From: Bryum argenteum
Lineage: Eukaryota > Streptophyta > Bryopsida > Bryales > Bryaceae
Direction of reading: 5' to 3'
DNA length: 64,000 nucleotides
Assembly: GCA_037043015.1 (NCBI GenBank)
Contig: CM073329.1
Coordinates: 14,152,648 to 14,216,647 of the forward strand
Positions 12,142 to 23,293 of this stretch are shown in pieces. Both the position numbers and the translations under genes were made by a program. The notes beneath the pieces were generated by a model. That model worked only from the letters and a program-made list of their open reading frames with translations. It searched no databases and was not told the origin of the DNA. How positions within the stretch are numbered: the first letter of the stretch is position 1; every line of letters starts with the position of its first letter.

Positions 12142-12684
12142 GCCAACTATTAGTGCATGTTATAACCATATTGTTAAGACTCTCCTGTCTTTGCTTTTTT
12201 AAAATGTGAGCATTGAGTTCTACCATAACTCTCCAGTTATAGCACCCTCACTGCTTTAGCCCCTTGTGATTGGGGTCCTCAGCTGCCCGACGAGGTTTCT
12301 CGTCGCCCTGCTCGCGGCATGGGGGATATAGGCATACAGATCAATGATTTGAGAGATCACGCACTCACTTGTAAATCAACCAAATGAAGTTGTCAAATTA
12401 CTAATTCAATTTGAAAGAGTGTGGATTTTTTCCAACTCATAATCTTAATATTACTTAGGTATCACATATGTATTCACAATATTTATTCACAATATATATT
12501 CACAATAGGTATCTACATCAAAATTTGAAAATCAAAACACGTCCGCATCGTTCTGCCAAAGTACTTGGGACCTAAACATTTGTGTCTACATATCTATGGC
12601 ACGTCTTTTAGTCTTTCACTACTACTGCTCATTTGCTGCCTGGATGTCCAAAACGGCATCACGCTGACTACACTAACAAAGTTC
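12142..12684. other. Convergent intergenic stretch between methyltransferase-like and ADD genes
   Basis: No gene. Contains short repeats of the phrase TATTCACAATA near 12470-12505. The genes on both sides end here, so the interval presumably holds both 3-prime untranslated regions. Confidence 0.5.
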
Positions 12685-13281
12685 CTAGCGACATTTAAAT
12701 AGAATGCCATGGTTGCAATTTGCATCATGGCCATTCTCAGCTGCAACATCCATGAAGAAATCTAGCTCGTCTTTCACACCATGAAGGAGCTCTGGGGAGC
12801 ATACGAAGCACGTCCACCAGTAATCTTCGTCGATTTCTACCAGCGATTCGTCACCAATATTTCGGAGGATGCACCTCAAGCACCACTCCAGATCGCAGCA
12901 GCTGCACTCATTCAACTCTTCATCTGATCCACACCAATAGCATATGCCATCCATCGTGACCTGTAGCACCAAATTCAAGTTGTGATTCCAACTACATTAA
13001 CATGTCACCACGCACCAAATAAATGTAATACTTACTGATTTCTTGTTGTTGTTCATGGTCGTTCGTCTGTCCTCCAAGGCATTCAAGCAGGTCTCGCACA
13101 TCATTACGGCCAAATCTGGGTGGAGTTTGACCGCATTGACTTGCATTAGCTCTTGAGCACACACTGTGCACCATACAGCTGGCTCAGTTGACCTGAGCTG
13201 TGAGACATTCGATATCTCGTTTGAAAGAACCACGGACTCTTTGGATGCAGCAGTACACGATTGCACCTGTGAATGAAACAT
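12685..13281 (-). CDS. Small ADD-domain (GATA-like finger plus PHD finger) protein
   Basis: Two exons join in frame: 13281 (or further upstream) to 13036, donor TCA|GTAAGT, then 12960 to 12685 after the acceptor CTACAG. Exon 1 encodes CTVCAQELMQ..LHPDLAVMMCETC, a C-x2-C..C-x2-C finger. Exon 2 encodes CYWCGSDEELNECSCCD, WCLRCILRNIG and WWTCFVCSPE. This order and spacing is that of the ADD domain of ATRX and DNMT3, which reads the unmodified histone H3 tail; the role here is inference. The first ATG in frame (13281) gives about 173 residues; the frame is open to about 13347, so an upstream exon is possible. No SNF2 or methyltransferase domain is attached. It runs tail-to-tail with the methyltransferase-like gene. 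All eight or more zinc ligands appear present and no frame break was seen. Confidence 0.7.
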
Positions 13282-13347
13282 GGGCTCCACTGCTGCGCAA
13301 ATTCGAGATTCATTGTCGGATACACATTGTTGCTCTACCAAGACCAC

Positions 13348-14480
13348 ATCCAGTCAGTTCTTCCATATTCGGCAGCGCACAGCGTTCAAGCACATGCCAA
13401 CATTCCATCACACCAAACAAACGGTAAAACTAATGTCCATCGCTACACAACGTGAACTCCAATCAGCAAGAACATGGTGACCACTGCTCCGAGGAATCCG
13501 GTCCGATTTAGAATCACGATGACTACTTGGAATAGTTCATTGCGTCAAACAGGCAAACAGCATTGTCGAACCACACCACCGATGACACTAACCTCGTGAA
13601 CCCGACCACATCTGAGAAAATCTCCGAATGCTTGGCAGCCACAATACAACGATAGTCAATCTCACTACAATTCAGAGAGTTTAGTTCCGACAATACTAAC
13701 CTCGAGCATACGAGCACCAAGACGTAATCTCCGAACCCATTGTGTTGACAGAGGTGTGAAAATCGCTCACTACAATCAGTCACTACAATCAAGCAAATAG
13801 AGGAAATCGCTCAAATGCTCAGCTGGTCGAAAAAACTAAGAAATGTGTTAGATGCAGGTCCTGCTGGGTGAGAGATGAAGTCCGTGGTGCTTCTGGTCTA
13901 TATTATAAGAGAGGTCGCCTCGATAATCCAAGATGCAATTACTACATTGCGTCATATCACCTTACGTTTCACGTCAAGCGAGGATTTCAGGTGACATCTC
14001 ACGCGCCCCAAGGATTTCAGTCGATTCATGGGTCACATCTGCCATAATGGGTTCAAAATATCTTCTTATTTGCGACATATAATTAAATCCATTCACTTAC
14101 AAGGAGGCTCAGTTCTAAATAACCACCACAGAAATAACCATATTACCCTTCTTTCGAGAGGCTGCATAAAAATATGCCTTTGGAGAATCTCTAAACTTGG
14201 GTGATGAAAAAGCTTGAATTACGGCCAAGAATTGACTTGATGAAACTGAACATCACAATTGTTGCATTATAGAACCTTACATAAGAGAAGTAGGAATTCA
14301 TCGTAATGGCCCATTCGCACTTCGCTTTGGTACTTAGCGTGCTTTAAAAATTTAATCTGAGGGCATTGCCTTATTTTCGAAAACGGTGTAGAATTGACCA
14401 CCATCCATGGTCGTGGGAACATATTAAATGTGATCATAAAAATCGTACTCCACTAAAAAGTGTCATACTTAGTCTCCATA
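13348..14480. other. Upstream region of the ADD gene, no confirmed gene
   Basis: Holds loosely repeated phrases (ACTAACCTCG, TCTCCGAA, TCACTACAAT) between about 13540 and 13800. A TATA-like string lies at about 13903-13911 and could serve the minus-strand ADD gene if it has further 5-prime exons. No coding pattern is convincing. Confidence 0.4.
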
Positions 14481-14485
14481 GAAAA

Positions 14486-14613
14486 CCTAGTCTCTGTATA
14501 AAAAAAATGTTTCCACTTACATGCTATGTGCTTGATTGGGGGGGTCTTATGACGAGGTGTTCAAGCACATAGCATGTTGGTGGGAACAGATTTTTTTATG
14601 GAGACTAACTAGG
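14486..14613. repeat. Long hairpin: foldback element or microRNA-precursor-like structure
   Basis: Two arms of about 50 bases pair imperfectly around a loop of about 24 bases. The inner 17 bases are perfect: ACATGCTATGTGCTTGA at 14519-14535 with TCAAGCACATAGCATGT at 14560-14576. The outer part pairs CCTAGTCTC..AAAAAAA..TTTCC with GGAACAG-TTTTTTT-GGAGACTAACTAGG. The size fits either a tiny MITE or a plant microRNA precursor; the sequence alone cannot decide. Confidence 0.65.
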
Positions 14614-14673
14614 AACATTCAAGGACTTTTGTTTATACAAATAAAACTACTTCAAATACAAAATCTCACTCTA

Positions 14674-16080
14674 GATCATGAGACTCAAGCTCTAATAACA
14701 ATCCAAACTGCATAGTTGCAAGAAACTGACATTCACTGTTGATATAGAGGAAGGCCACAAATTCCCTAATTGGAACACCACTCCCTAATATTGAGTTACC
14801 CCCTTAAGTAGAATTTCTAGACCAAAGTGCACGCCACGAAATTGAGGAATCCTAGAAATCAACACTACATGTAACTTCATGGGTTGGATGCGAAGACACT
14901 ATGTTAGCTTAACAAAGGCGTGGGTTCGACTCTCGTCGTGCTCGTGTGAGCAGCGCGTTACGTAAGAGGCCACTATCCAAGAATGTAGTGTGGATCTGTA
15001 GGGTTCTTTGATTTTGTGGAGTATTTTTTGTATTTCCATGATGACGTCAGCCCTAATTTATAACTAAACCTTTAACCACAAGCCACATGCCAAATACTCA
15101 AGTCAATAGTGAATTCGAGAACATAAAATACCTTTGACCTTAATCATGAGACTAAATCATGAGACTTAATCTTTGATAACAATAGACACTGCATAGTAGT
15201 TAAAATTTGATATGTTCTGTTAATATAGAGAAAAGTCACAAATACACTAATAGGAACTCCACTCCATGATATTGAGCTACCCCTTAAGAAGAATTTGTAG
15301 AATGAAGTGCACGCCACGAAATTGAGGAATCCTAGAAATCAACACTACATGTAATCTCATGGGTTGGATGCAAAGACACTATGTTAGCTTAGCAAAGGCA
15401 TGGGTTCGACCCTCGTCGTGCTCTCGTCGATTAGCGCGTTACGTAAGAGGCCGCTATCCGAGGATGTAGTATGGATCAGTAGGATTCTTGGATTTTGTGG
15501 AGTATTTTTATATTTCCATGATGACGTCTGCCTTAATATATAACTAAACCTTAAACCACAAGCCACATGCCAAATACTCAATATTGATTTGGAGAACTTG
15601 AAATAACATTGTCCTAAATCATGAGACTAAATCATGAAACTAAATCTTTGATAACAATAGAAACCGCGTAATAGTAAAAAATTGATGTTATGTTAATATA
15701 GAGAAAGGCTACAAATTCCAAGCTTGTAGTACTATTACGAACACGAATTCCAAGATATTGAGCTACCACCTTAAGAAGAATTTGTAGAGTGAAGTGCACG
15801 CAGTGAAAGTGACGAATCCTAGAAATCAACACTACATGTAGATTTCATGAGGTGGATGGGAAGACACTATGTTTGCATAGCGAAGGCGCGGGTTCGACCT
15901 TTGTCGGGCTCGTATGGGCAGCGAATTACGTAAGAGGCGCATTACATCCGAGGATGTAGTATGGATCTTTAGGGTTCTTTGCTTTCAATGTATTTTTGTT
16001 GTATTTCCATGATGACGTCAGCCCTAATTTTTCCCTGAACCCTAAACCACAAGCCACATGCCATATACTCAAGGAAATGG
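14674..16080 (+). repeat. Three tandem units of about 475 bp with a tRNA-like B box
   Basis: Units begin near 14674, 15157 and 15630 with ATCATGAGACT. Each contains GTGCACGCCACGAAA (or close), a tRNA-like stretch with GGGTTCGACYC (RNA polymerase III B box consensus) and, near its end, TGATGACGTCAGCCCTAATT or a variant. The B-box part is similar to the reverse complement of 49405-49470 in MULE-1. A SINE-derived origin is likely, but no complete tRNA fold and no poly-A tail was identified. Confidence 0.6.
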
Positions 16081-16449
16081 TGTTTTAGAAAACCTAAAAT
16101 ACCATTGTTTTTAAATCCGACAAATTTACCAAACTATGGTATTTTACTGAGACGGGGAATATAACACATTGATGACGTCAACCCTAAGTTTCTAAACTAC
16201 CATATATATGACGTCAGCCCTAATTCCTATAAAACATAATTAGAGACGTTCCAGTCTAAACAGTAATATGTCACGGTCATAGGCACCCTAAACCACGGTT
16301 TTACACACTCCTTCTCTAAACTCTTAGTCATCATATCGTTCATTATTCAACCCAAATTGGAGCAACGTCTAATTTATTTCAACTAAAAGCAAGAACCCTC
16401 ATAATTGATCCAAATAAGTTGACCCAAACTCAGTCAAAACTTCCCTCTA
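16081..16449. other. Subterminal DNA of MULE-2 with TGACGTCA motifs
   Basis: No gene. TGATGACGTCAACCC and ATGACGTCAGCCCTAATT occur at about 16171 and 16208, continuing the motif series of the preceding tandem repeats. The same motif occurs near the right end of MULE-1 (49204 and 49580). Confidence 0.5.
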
Positions 16450-16544
16450 GAAACGGAAAACTGCTCACGAAAATCTGCTCACCGCTCATGAAAGTCTGCT
16501 CACCGCTCATGGAAATCTGCTCACTGCACGCACCGTAGCAATCC
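16450..16544. repeat. Right terminal inverted repeat region of MULE-2
   Basis: Contains TCTGCTCACCGCTCATG twice and then CACTGCACGCACCGTAGCAATCC up to the boundary. MULE-1 has CGCTCACCGCTCAACGCTCACA near its right end, and its left end reads GGACGTTGCTACCG, close to the complement of this terminus. The host repeat unit resumes with TGGCCCTTTC at 16545. Confidence 0.65.
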
Positions 16545-16610
16545 TGGCCCTTTCACGAACTGCTTCACCCTCCACCCCACGTTTAACTGACAGTCTCCTA
16601 TCCAACTAGC

Positions 16611-17069
16611 TATATAAACCCAATGTTGAGCCTCATTCTACAAACACATCTTCGGCTGCTCTTGGTGTCAACCTTGAGCCTTGTTCGAACTTCCTTCTTA
16701 TGAACGGTGAGTTCTCCTTGTCTTTTGAGTGTTTGAGTTTATTGAGTCTTATTGCCAAGGGTGTGCAAAACTCGTCGATACGTGTGCGGATTCATTTGAA
16801 GGTTTTTTGTTATTACGTTGTTTTATTTGTGCAATATTGTGAAGTAGTAGCATATCAGTTTATGTAGTATGGAACCCTTACCCTCACACAAGCTTTACTT
16901 ATGATACTCTTGCACACTTGCTCCACGTTTGTTGAGTACTTAGTAAACCAAAACAAACTTTTCCAAAAAGCATTGTGATAGTACCCAAGTGATTGACGCA
17001 TTATTTTTTTATGATGGCAATGCTACCATAGCTTGGAAGATTGACATCGCCTCGTGTGCTTGCGTGTAG
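16611..17069 (+). promoter_or_regulatory. Promoter and leader intron of secreted repeat protein, copy A
   Basis: TATATAAA at 16611-16618, a short leader ending ATGAACG, donor GTGAGT at 16707 and acceptor TGTAG at 17069. The leader ATG opens a short frame across the splice that stops 10 codons later, overlapping the main start at 17086. Confidence 0.7.
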
Positions 17070-17085
17070 GATCAAAGGCACAAAA

Positions 17086-17857
17086 ATGGCAATGAGAACC
17101 GTGTCGGTTGTGTGGAGCTTGTGGCTCTTACTTTTTGTGGTAGGAGCACTTGCTCGTAGCTTAGTTGATAATGCGGTTCCGGAGAAGGTTGAGCGTGCAG
17201 CAGCACCGTGGGGCAAGAACAACGACGACCGACCGCCAAAGAAGCCCTAAGTTGATATTTGATGGGCCCGCACCACCTTGGCTCAAGAAGGAGGAGCGTG
17301 CAGCGCCGTTGAACGATGACCGTCCGCCGAAGAAGCCGAAGTTGATCCTTGATGAGTCCGTAGCGCCGCTCAATGATGACCGACCGCCAAAGAAGCCCAA
17401 GTTGATTCTTGATGAGTTTGTGGTGCCGCTCAATGATGACCGACCGCCAAAGAAGCCCAAGTTGATTCTTAATAAGTCTATGGTGCCGCTCAACGATGAC
17501 CGACCGCCTAAGAAGCCCAAGTTGATTCTAGATGAATCCGCATTGCCGCTCAGCGATGATCGACCGCCGAAGAAGCCTAAGTTGATTCTTGATGAGTCGG
17601 CGGTGCCGCTCAACGACGACCGACCGCCGAAGAAGCCGAAGTTGATTCTTGATGAGTCTGTGGTGCCGTTGAACGACGACCGACCGCCAAAGAAGCCTAA
17701 GTTGATTTTGGATGAGTCTGTGGTGCCGATGAACGACGATCGACCGCCTAAGAAGCCTAAGTTGATTCTTGATGAGTCCGCGGTGCTGCTCAACGACGAC
17801 CGACCGCCAAAGAAGCCCAAGTTGATCTTTGATGAGGCCGCACCACTAAGGGGTTAA
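17086..17857 (+). pseudogene. Secreted 20-residue-repeat protein, copy A (one frameshift)
   Basis: Same gene as the intact copy at 60618-61448. The signal peptide region is intact (MAMRTVSVVWSLWLLLFVVG). One extra T near 17249 (GCCCTAAG instead of GCCCAAG) closes the frame just after the first DDRPPKKP, while the remaining nine repeats stay open in another frame. It has 10 repeats against 11 in copy C. The single event suggests recent inactivation or a sequence error. Confidence 0.8.
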
Positions 17858-19754
17858 GAAAATAGTGTTGGAGCCTCAAGGTTAGGTTGAACCTGTTGTA
17901 GCCTATAGGCGATGATGGTAGTTGTTAGCAGGAGTGGAGAAATAATGATCTTCAAGAATGTGAAGTCATTGATGGTCGTATTCTTGTTATAATACACATG
18001 TTTTGGATGGTTGCAAAGTGATGGTATAATTTTTGTAATGAAACTTCTGCGCATTTACCCAAAGTCATGGAGTGCTTGCAAGTAGAAAGTAGTGCTTCTT
18101 CTAATGCCCAATGTGTGTATTAATTGAGCTTAGACTATAAGAAGTCTCAAGTTGGCAATGTGGTGGTTTTGCTTTTGTTTTTACAGTTGGTGGATGTGTG
18201 AAAAGTAGATTAGAGCTTCCTACTTATTTTGAGTAGACAAGGGAGCCTTCCTTATACGAATGTCCAATGCTTTACAATCGAAGTTTGTATTTTCTTCCTA
18301 ATCACATAGTTTGTTTTCAGAAGACAAGAGGACAAGGGATTTAGATTCTCTTCACTAAAGTCCAACACTATACGATCATAGTTTTTATTTTCCTCCTAAT
18401 CAGAATGTTGGATATGTAATATTCTTCACGTATGGTGCAATGCATGACTTACGAGTTTTTTTGCCTCTTTCTTGTAAATACAAGCCTTTAAAACAACAAC
18501 ACTTGGAATGATATTTCTTGTACTCATGTTGTGCATAAGCAAAGTTGGTGAAGGCTCGAGGCCAGGGGACAAATTCGTATTGATAGCTACGTTTTCAGCT
18601 TTTGATGATTTATGAGCAATATGGTAAGAGAAATAAAAAAAATATTGTATAGTTTAAGAGAGTGGACACTCTTAAGCATATTCTTAAGCGCCAGACGTCC
18701 TCAAAAATTGACGAGGCTTCTACTAACTACGCTTCTATTAAATTTTGTTGTGATTCTAACTCCAATGTTTTGTTTTTGGTTGTCGAACATTCTGATATGC
18801 ACTATAGTTTCAAGCCTCTATTGGCTTACTATTTCGTCAACAACTGATTTGTGACGATCAAATAAATTCAAACTACAATCAATGTACCTTTGCATAAACC
18901 TCTATCATTTATTGGTTGAAACTAATTTCCTTTTTATGACTTTGAGGCACTCATTTGTGTGATTGTGTCTGACTCTTCAACACCTAATTTGTGTTGCAAA
19001 GCTTTGTAAATTCAAAAAAATAATAATCTTCATACTTGACAACTCAACTACATAATTAGCCCCTAAGAGTCCTTGTGTTTGTAGAGTTTGAAACCTCAAT
19101 ACTTGTCATTTTCGACCGTTATGTATTTTCACATGTGTGAATTGATTCTTTCTTCTCTTTTTTATCTTTAAATTGTAAGATCTTACACCTAAGCCTATTT
19201 TTAGTTATTATTCCAAAGATGGACCGTTGGATGTTTTACATTTGGAAGATCATAACACACAAAGTTTGTGGAAAAGCCTTTTTGGGTATTGTTCATGAGA
19301 CATTGTCTCCATGGTGCAAAGGGAGATTCGAAAATGGTAACTCCAAATTTTTTGGTCATATTTTTTTCCTTGTGGGTCTCCAAGTTGCGTACACTTGTGC
19401 AAAGTTTTAGAGACGCATTCCGCTCTTTTGACCTTCATGAAAAAAAATTACAAACGAGAGGTCTAAAGACAACAATATAGAAAAACATGCACCCAGATTA
19501 AATAAGTTTTCATTTTGAAAAATCTTAAACGGTGAGGATGTGCCTCTATAAGTTTGTGAATCCTGAGAAAAGAAATTATGGAAAAATTACTAAACCCTAA
19601 ATTTAGACATATATAGAAAGAAAAAAATATAAAATTACTATAAATTGTTAAGATTGATTTTGTGACTATTTAGAGGCTGCCCTTGTAGTTGTATGGTGAA
19701 CTTCTTGACTTAGGTCACTTTAGGTATGAGATGTTGCTACATAGTGACCTTCAC
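17858..19754. other. 3-prime flank of array unit A, no gene
   Basis: AT-rich DNA almost identical to 55992-58678 apart from the solo LTR in that copy. Short open frames recur in both copies but show no domain and no better conservation than their surroundings. It holds the uninterrupted LTR target ATACGATCATAG at about 18374. Confidence 0.6.
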
Positions 19755-19840
19755 CTGGGTTGTCTTATTAGACACAATTTTGGGAATGTCTGTCTGATTT
19801 GTCGTATTGGACATGTCTGTTAGACGTCGAGTCGACGAAA
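19755..19840. repeat. Left terminal repeat of the hAT-like element
   Basis: CTGGGTTGTCTT at the tip, then GACACA and repeats of TGTCTG (TGTCTGTCTGA, ATGTCTGTTAGA). The partner end (53115-53201) shows the same order on the other strand, with about 18 of the first 21 bases matching. Confidence 0.85.
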
Positions 19841-19966
19841 ATGTCGACCGTACCAAAAATTACATAGTAAAAACTTCTTTGAGATTTACCTTGAGGTAAA
19901 AAGCTATTTTCCTACGTGGCGTAGGGTTGATAATGACGTGGAAAATCAAAATACACGTCACAGTGG

Positions 19967-20291
19967 GCGACCGCCGGTGGGCGACCTCGCTAGGTGACTG
20001 ACGGTCGCACCGGGGCGAACGTCGGTCGCCTACTGCGACCGCCGACGCTCGGCCGCCATGAGAAGGCGGCCGCGGTCCGAAGATGGAGACCGGCGGTCGC
20101 CACGGCAACCGCTAGTAGGCGATCACCGGTCGATCTTGGCGACCGACGATCGCCCAGGGCGATCGTCGGTCGCTTATAGCGATCGGCGGTCGCCCTGGCA
20201 ACCGCTATTAGGCGACCGCCGGTCTAGTACTTAGCGATCGACGACGCCCCAGGCGTCGTCGGTCGCTTATGGCTATCGGCGGTCGCCCTGG
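19967..20291. promoter_or_regulatory. Dyad cluster 1 (left subterminal)
   Basis: Many copies of GCGACCGCCGGTC, GCGAACGTCGGTCGC and GACGATCGCC-type variants of the dyad GCGACCGNCGGTCGC, starting about 210 bp inside the left end. No gene begins next to it. Position suggests a transposase-binding subterminal array. Confidence 0.7.
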
Positions 20292-20660
20292 GAGTAGCGC
20301 TCATGTGGCGATGTGTGTGGTGACCAGCACTATGGTTGTATATGAAAAAAGAAAAATATATCCATATTGGTACAAAATGAGCTTCAAAGCATTTTTATGA
20401 ATACCTTTTTATCGGAAACAAGGTCAATGGTGCATTTCATAGTACAAATTTGCGCATGTCTATAATCATAGTATTCATATATATGATGTAACTATTACAT
20501 ATACCAAACTATATGTATTATACTCCCGAAACATACTAGGATACCAAAGTATTGTAAGCTAATAGTTGCCCTACTTGCAGTACATTGTAGTATTGTACCG
20601 AGTACTAACAATGAACTTCGTGCTTCCAATCCATAATAACAAAATTCTAATAACCCGTCT
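20292..20660. other. AT-rich spacer, no gene
   Basis: Lies between the left dyad cluster and the 3-prime end of the transposase remnant. Nothing recognisable apart from AT-rich runs. Confidence 0.5.
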
Positions 20661-23075
20661 TTAGGTATCCTTCAATGTATACGTATCGTCGCTTGATACT
20701 TCATCTGCGTTTGGATCGGTTTCACCTAGAGAGTCATCAGTGCTTTGGTCGCCATCCTCGTCTTCATCCTCTGTCTCATTGCGTACTTCACACTCAACCT
20801 CACTTGCCAAATTGCGCCATTCCGTGTCCGTGGTTGTTTTCTTGTTCACTGTAACGAGGCGCTTCAAGGGCCGTGAAGCATTAGTGATCCCGTTTGCGTT
20901 CAGTGGTAGATGGCGCATTGTACGTGTATTCGGATTATTGGATGAAGCAATCCCAGCATGGACTTCTTCATGTACGCGTGCTCCTTTCCGACATCGTCGA
21001 TCGTGTGCCTTCCTCAAACGCTTCTGGCCTCGTGTAATACGATTGCAAGGTTGTGTAGATGGCTCGACGTCTCGTGCCACTGCCGATGCCCGGTTGCATG
21101 TTGGACTTGTTGGTTCTATCTTGACCTCCATCTTCGGCAATACCATACGAGTTGTATGGGCCCCTTTGGGTTGGGTAACCCTTGGGAACAATTGTTGTAG
21201 AGGTACATCGGAGTCATCTCCGTTAAGAGTTGAATTCCTTGATCGAATGGTTGAAACTCTAGGTGACCCCACTTCCATGCAACCTGAATTGGATACATCG
21301 TCAGGTTCCACTTTAATTTGGTCCATTTGAACTCCTGTCGTGGTAACCGTGCCCTTCACACTCTCAAGTTTATCGTCGTTGTTAGAGTGTGGGCTGCCTT
21401 TAAGTGGACCAATGTTCTCTTCATCCATCCGGTTTACCAAGTCTTGTTTCGCTAGGCGGTACTCTCTCTTGAGTTGTAAATTTGCCACTCCTTCTCCTTT
21501 CGTGTGTTTGGCAAATACCGCAAACCCGGCGAGGCGGTTGTGGAACATCCTGGTCGTCATCGAACTCAAACGGGTCCTTGACATGAATAGTCATGTTTCC
21601 TTCGTTGTCGTTCCAATTCTCTAGGTCGTCGTGTTCGCTACCGTCATTGACATAATTGTCGTCATCCGCCTCCGAGTTATCCATGAATACACCATCATCC
21701 CATTCATTGTCCAAGACATAGTCTTCTTCGCCGAGTCCTCTTCTTCTAAGTAATTTTCGTACCACGTGCTCGGCGATTTGGTACGTTTCTGGCGCTCGAG
21801 TTTGGCGTTCGCATAGATGTACACAAGGTCCTCTGCTTTGGAAGTTGACAACCGATTCCTCACTTTGTTGTGCACGAAAGAGTACATGCTCCAATTCCTC
21901 TCACATGATGAAGCTGAACATGTCAATGCCAAAATCCTCTTCGCAATTTTTGGCAAGGCATTCCCCCCGACTTGATGCCACCATTGATGTGGTAACAAGT
22001 CACAGTGATCTGGATCAGGGGCCTCTGAATTGGTGTTAAATGGACCCGTCCTCTCCTCATATTGTATGAGTTCCCGCACCACTTCCTCATAGACCACTCC
22101 CATTGGGGCGCTAAGCTTCCTTATGACCCGGTTTAAAGCTCTTCTTGCTTCTCCATTGTTTTGAATTGCTCCAATATTTGTCAAATAAGGGTTCAACAAA
22201 GCTGCTGCATAGTGGAGGTCTGTGAGCATCATCTCCCATCGTTTTTGAAATGCATCCTCGTATTTTGTAGCAATGTCGGGGGATAGTTCGAATGGAGGTT
22301 CACACAAAGAGAACACGTGTTCCTTAAGGTCCGACATGATCACATACGCCCTGGGCATGGCTGGTACTTCCCCGTCGAACTCCCTAATGCTAATCCGCAC
22401 ATTCCTTGTCTTTGTCTGTAACTGGTGACTGTTTTGCCTGTTGAACAATGTTTGGACAAACACATGCCACTCCGGATCGATCACCATGTTGTTCAGAGGT
22501 TGTTGTAGCTTTAACAACCGCTCTATCATCAAGTAGTTTGTTGCAAATCGAGTCTGAGGTGGTACCTTGAGCTGCAGCTTCGGCGAGTACTTCCTGAATA
22601 GAGCAAGGGGGACGTGGGACCCCTTAATAAATGTGCACACTCTCTTGGCTTGCTCCACCAATTGCTTAACCCACGCCTCTTTCCCCCAATCTTCCAGAAG
22701 GAGGTCTAGAATATGTGCCGCACAACCTTGTCCATACAAGTGAGGATAGTCTATCTGCAACTTCTTCACAACACCTAACATGGAGCTTGCATTGTCGGTG
22801 CATATCTGCACGATGTTTTGTGGTCCAACCTCCTCTATGTACTTCGCCATTTCATTTGCCACATAAGCAATGTCCTTTTTCTTCCATGTAGTATCCACTG
22901 ATCCCAAAAACACCTCTCCCACTGGGCAAACGAGCATCATGTTAATGAGTGGTCTGCTTGTGACATCGGACCACCCATCTGAGCATATTGTTCCTCCGTA
23001 CTTCTCGATAGAAAGTTTTGTTCGATCCTCTACCGACCTTTGCACAGCCGCCTTCTTCGCATCGAGAAGGGCTTA
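20661..23075 (-). pseudogene. hAT-family transposase (DUF659-like core and dimerisation domain), truncated and frameshifted
   Basis: Reading from 23075 down: CSDGWSDVTSRPLINMM and VQICTDNASSMLGVVKKL (first and second catalytic D regions), GCAAHILDLLLEDWGK (CxxH block), then near the C terminus ALTCSASSCERNWSMY and VHNKVRNRL, the hAT dimerisation region. A long acidic tail follows in two other frames (frame changes near 21740 and 21560), ending at 20661. A stop closes the frame just upstream of 23066, so the BED zinc finger and N-terminal part are absent. It is the best candidate for the transposase of the surrounding element, about 0.9 kb from its left end, but this copy cannot be functional; the possibility that it is a nested fragment remains. 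Confidence 0.8.
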
Positions 23076-23293
23076 CAACACCTAGGGCACACAAAGGAGG
23101 AATCCCTGATGAGGACATAGTTTGGTCAGATTCGGAAGAAGAAGGGACCGAAAGCCGAGAAGTGGGTGAAGGGGAGCCGAACCAAACGATGGAGGAAGGT
23201 CAGGCACATTTTGATGAAGGGGGGCCAAGCCAAGTTTGTACAGAAGGGGGGCCAAGCCAACTTTACAATAAAGGGGGCCCAAGCGAAGAATGA
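23076..23293 (+). other. Short acidic frame with EGGPSQ repeats, unrecognised
   Basis: An open frame on the opposite strand begins where the transposase homology stops. It encodes an acidic stretch (WSDSEEEGTESREVGEGE) and three GGPSQ/GGPSE repeats before a stop at 23293. The nucleotide repeat GGGGGGCCAAGCCAA underlies it. It may be the tail of a lost gene joined at a deletion point. Confidence 0.25.

Larger units (their letters stand above)
1..16544. mobile_element. MULE-2: right-hand part of a Mutator-like element, left end outside the window
   Basis: The right boundary is at 16544/16545, where array unit A starts abruptly at the point corresponding to about 54617 in unit B and 60077 in unit C. 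The last about 95 bases resemble the right end of MULE-1 (34437-49953): GCTCACCGCTCA-type repeats and then a terminus whose reverse complement starts GGATTGCTACGG, compared with GGACGTTGCTACCG in MULE-1. Both elements carry the same ParB/methyltransferase-like gene on the plus strand near the right end, and TGACGTCAGCCCTAATT motifs close to it. No left terminus or matching target duplication was found in the window, so assigning everything from base 1 to this element is inference; the gypsy element and the LTR-like repeat would be later insertions. Confidence 0.6.
16545..19754 (+). repeat. Tandem array unit A (interrupted by the hAT-like element)
   Basis: Nearly identical to 54618-58678 (without the solo LTR) and to 60078 onward. 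The left boundary is the MULE-2 insertion and the right boundary the hAT-like insertion. The start-to-start distance between gene copies A and B is 38074 bp; subtracting the 33447-bp insertion and 8-bp duplication leaves 4619 bp. B to C is 5458 bp, or about 4656 bp without the LTR and its 5-bp duplication. The agreement supports one regular array. Confidence 0.9.

Noticed and set aside
14880..14960. Functional tRNA genes in the 475-bp repeats
   Set aside because: A B box is present, but no acceptor stem, anticodon arm or properly spaced A box could be drawn.
18612..18854. Hydrophobic 80-residue frame, also in unit B
   Set aside because: Conserved only because the whole unit is duplicated; overlapping frames are equally conserved and it has no promoter or domain.
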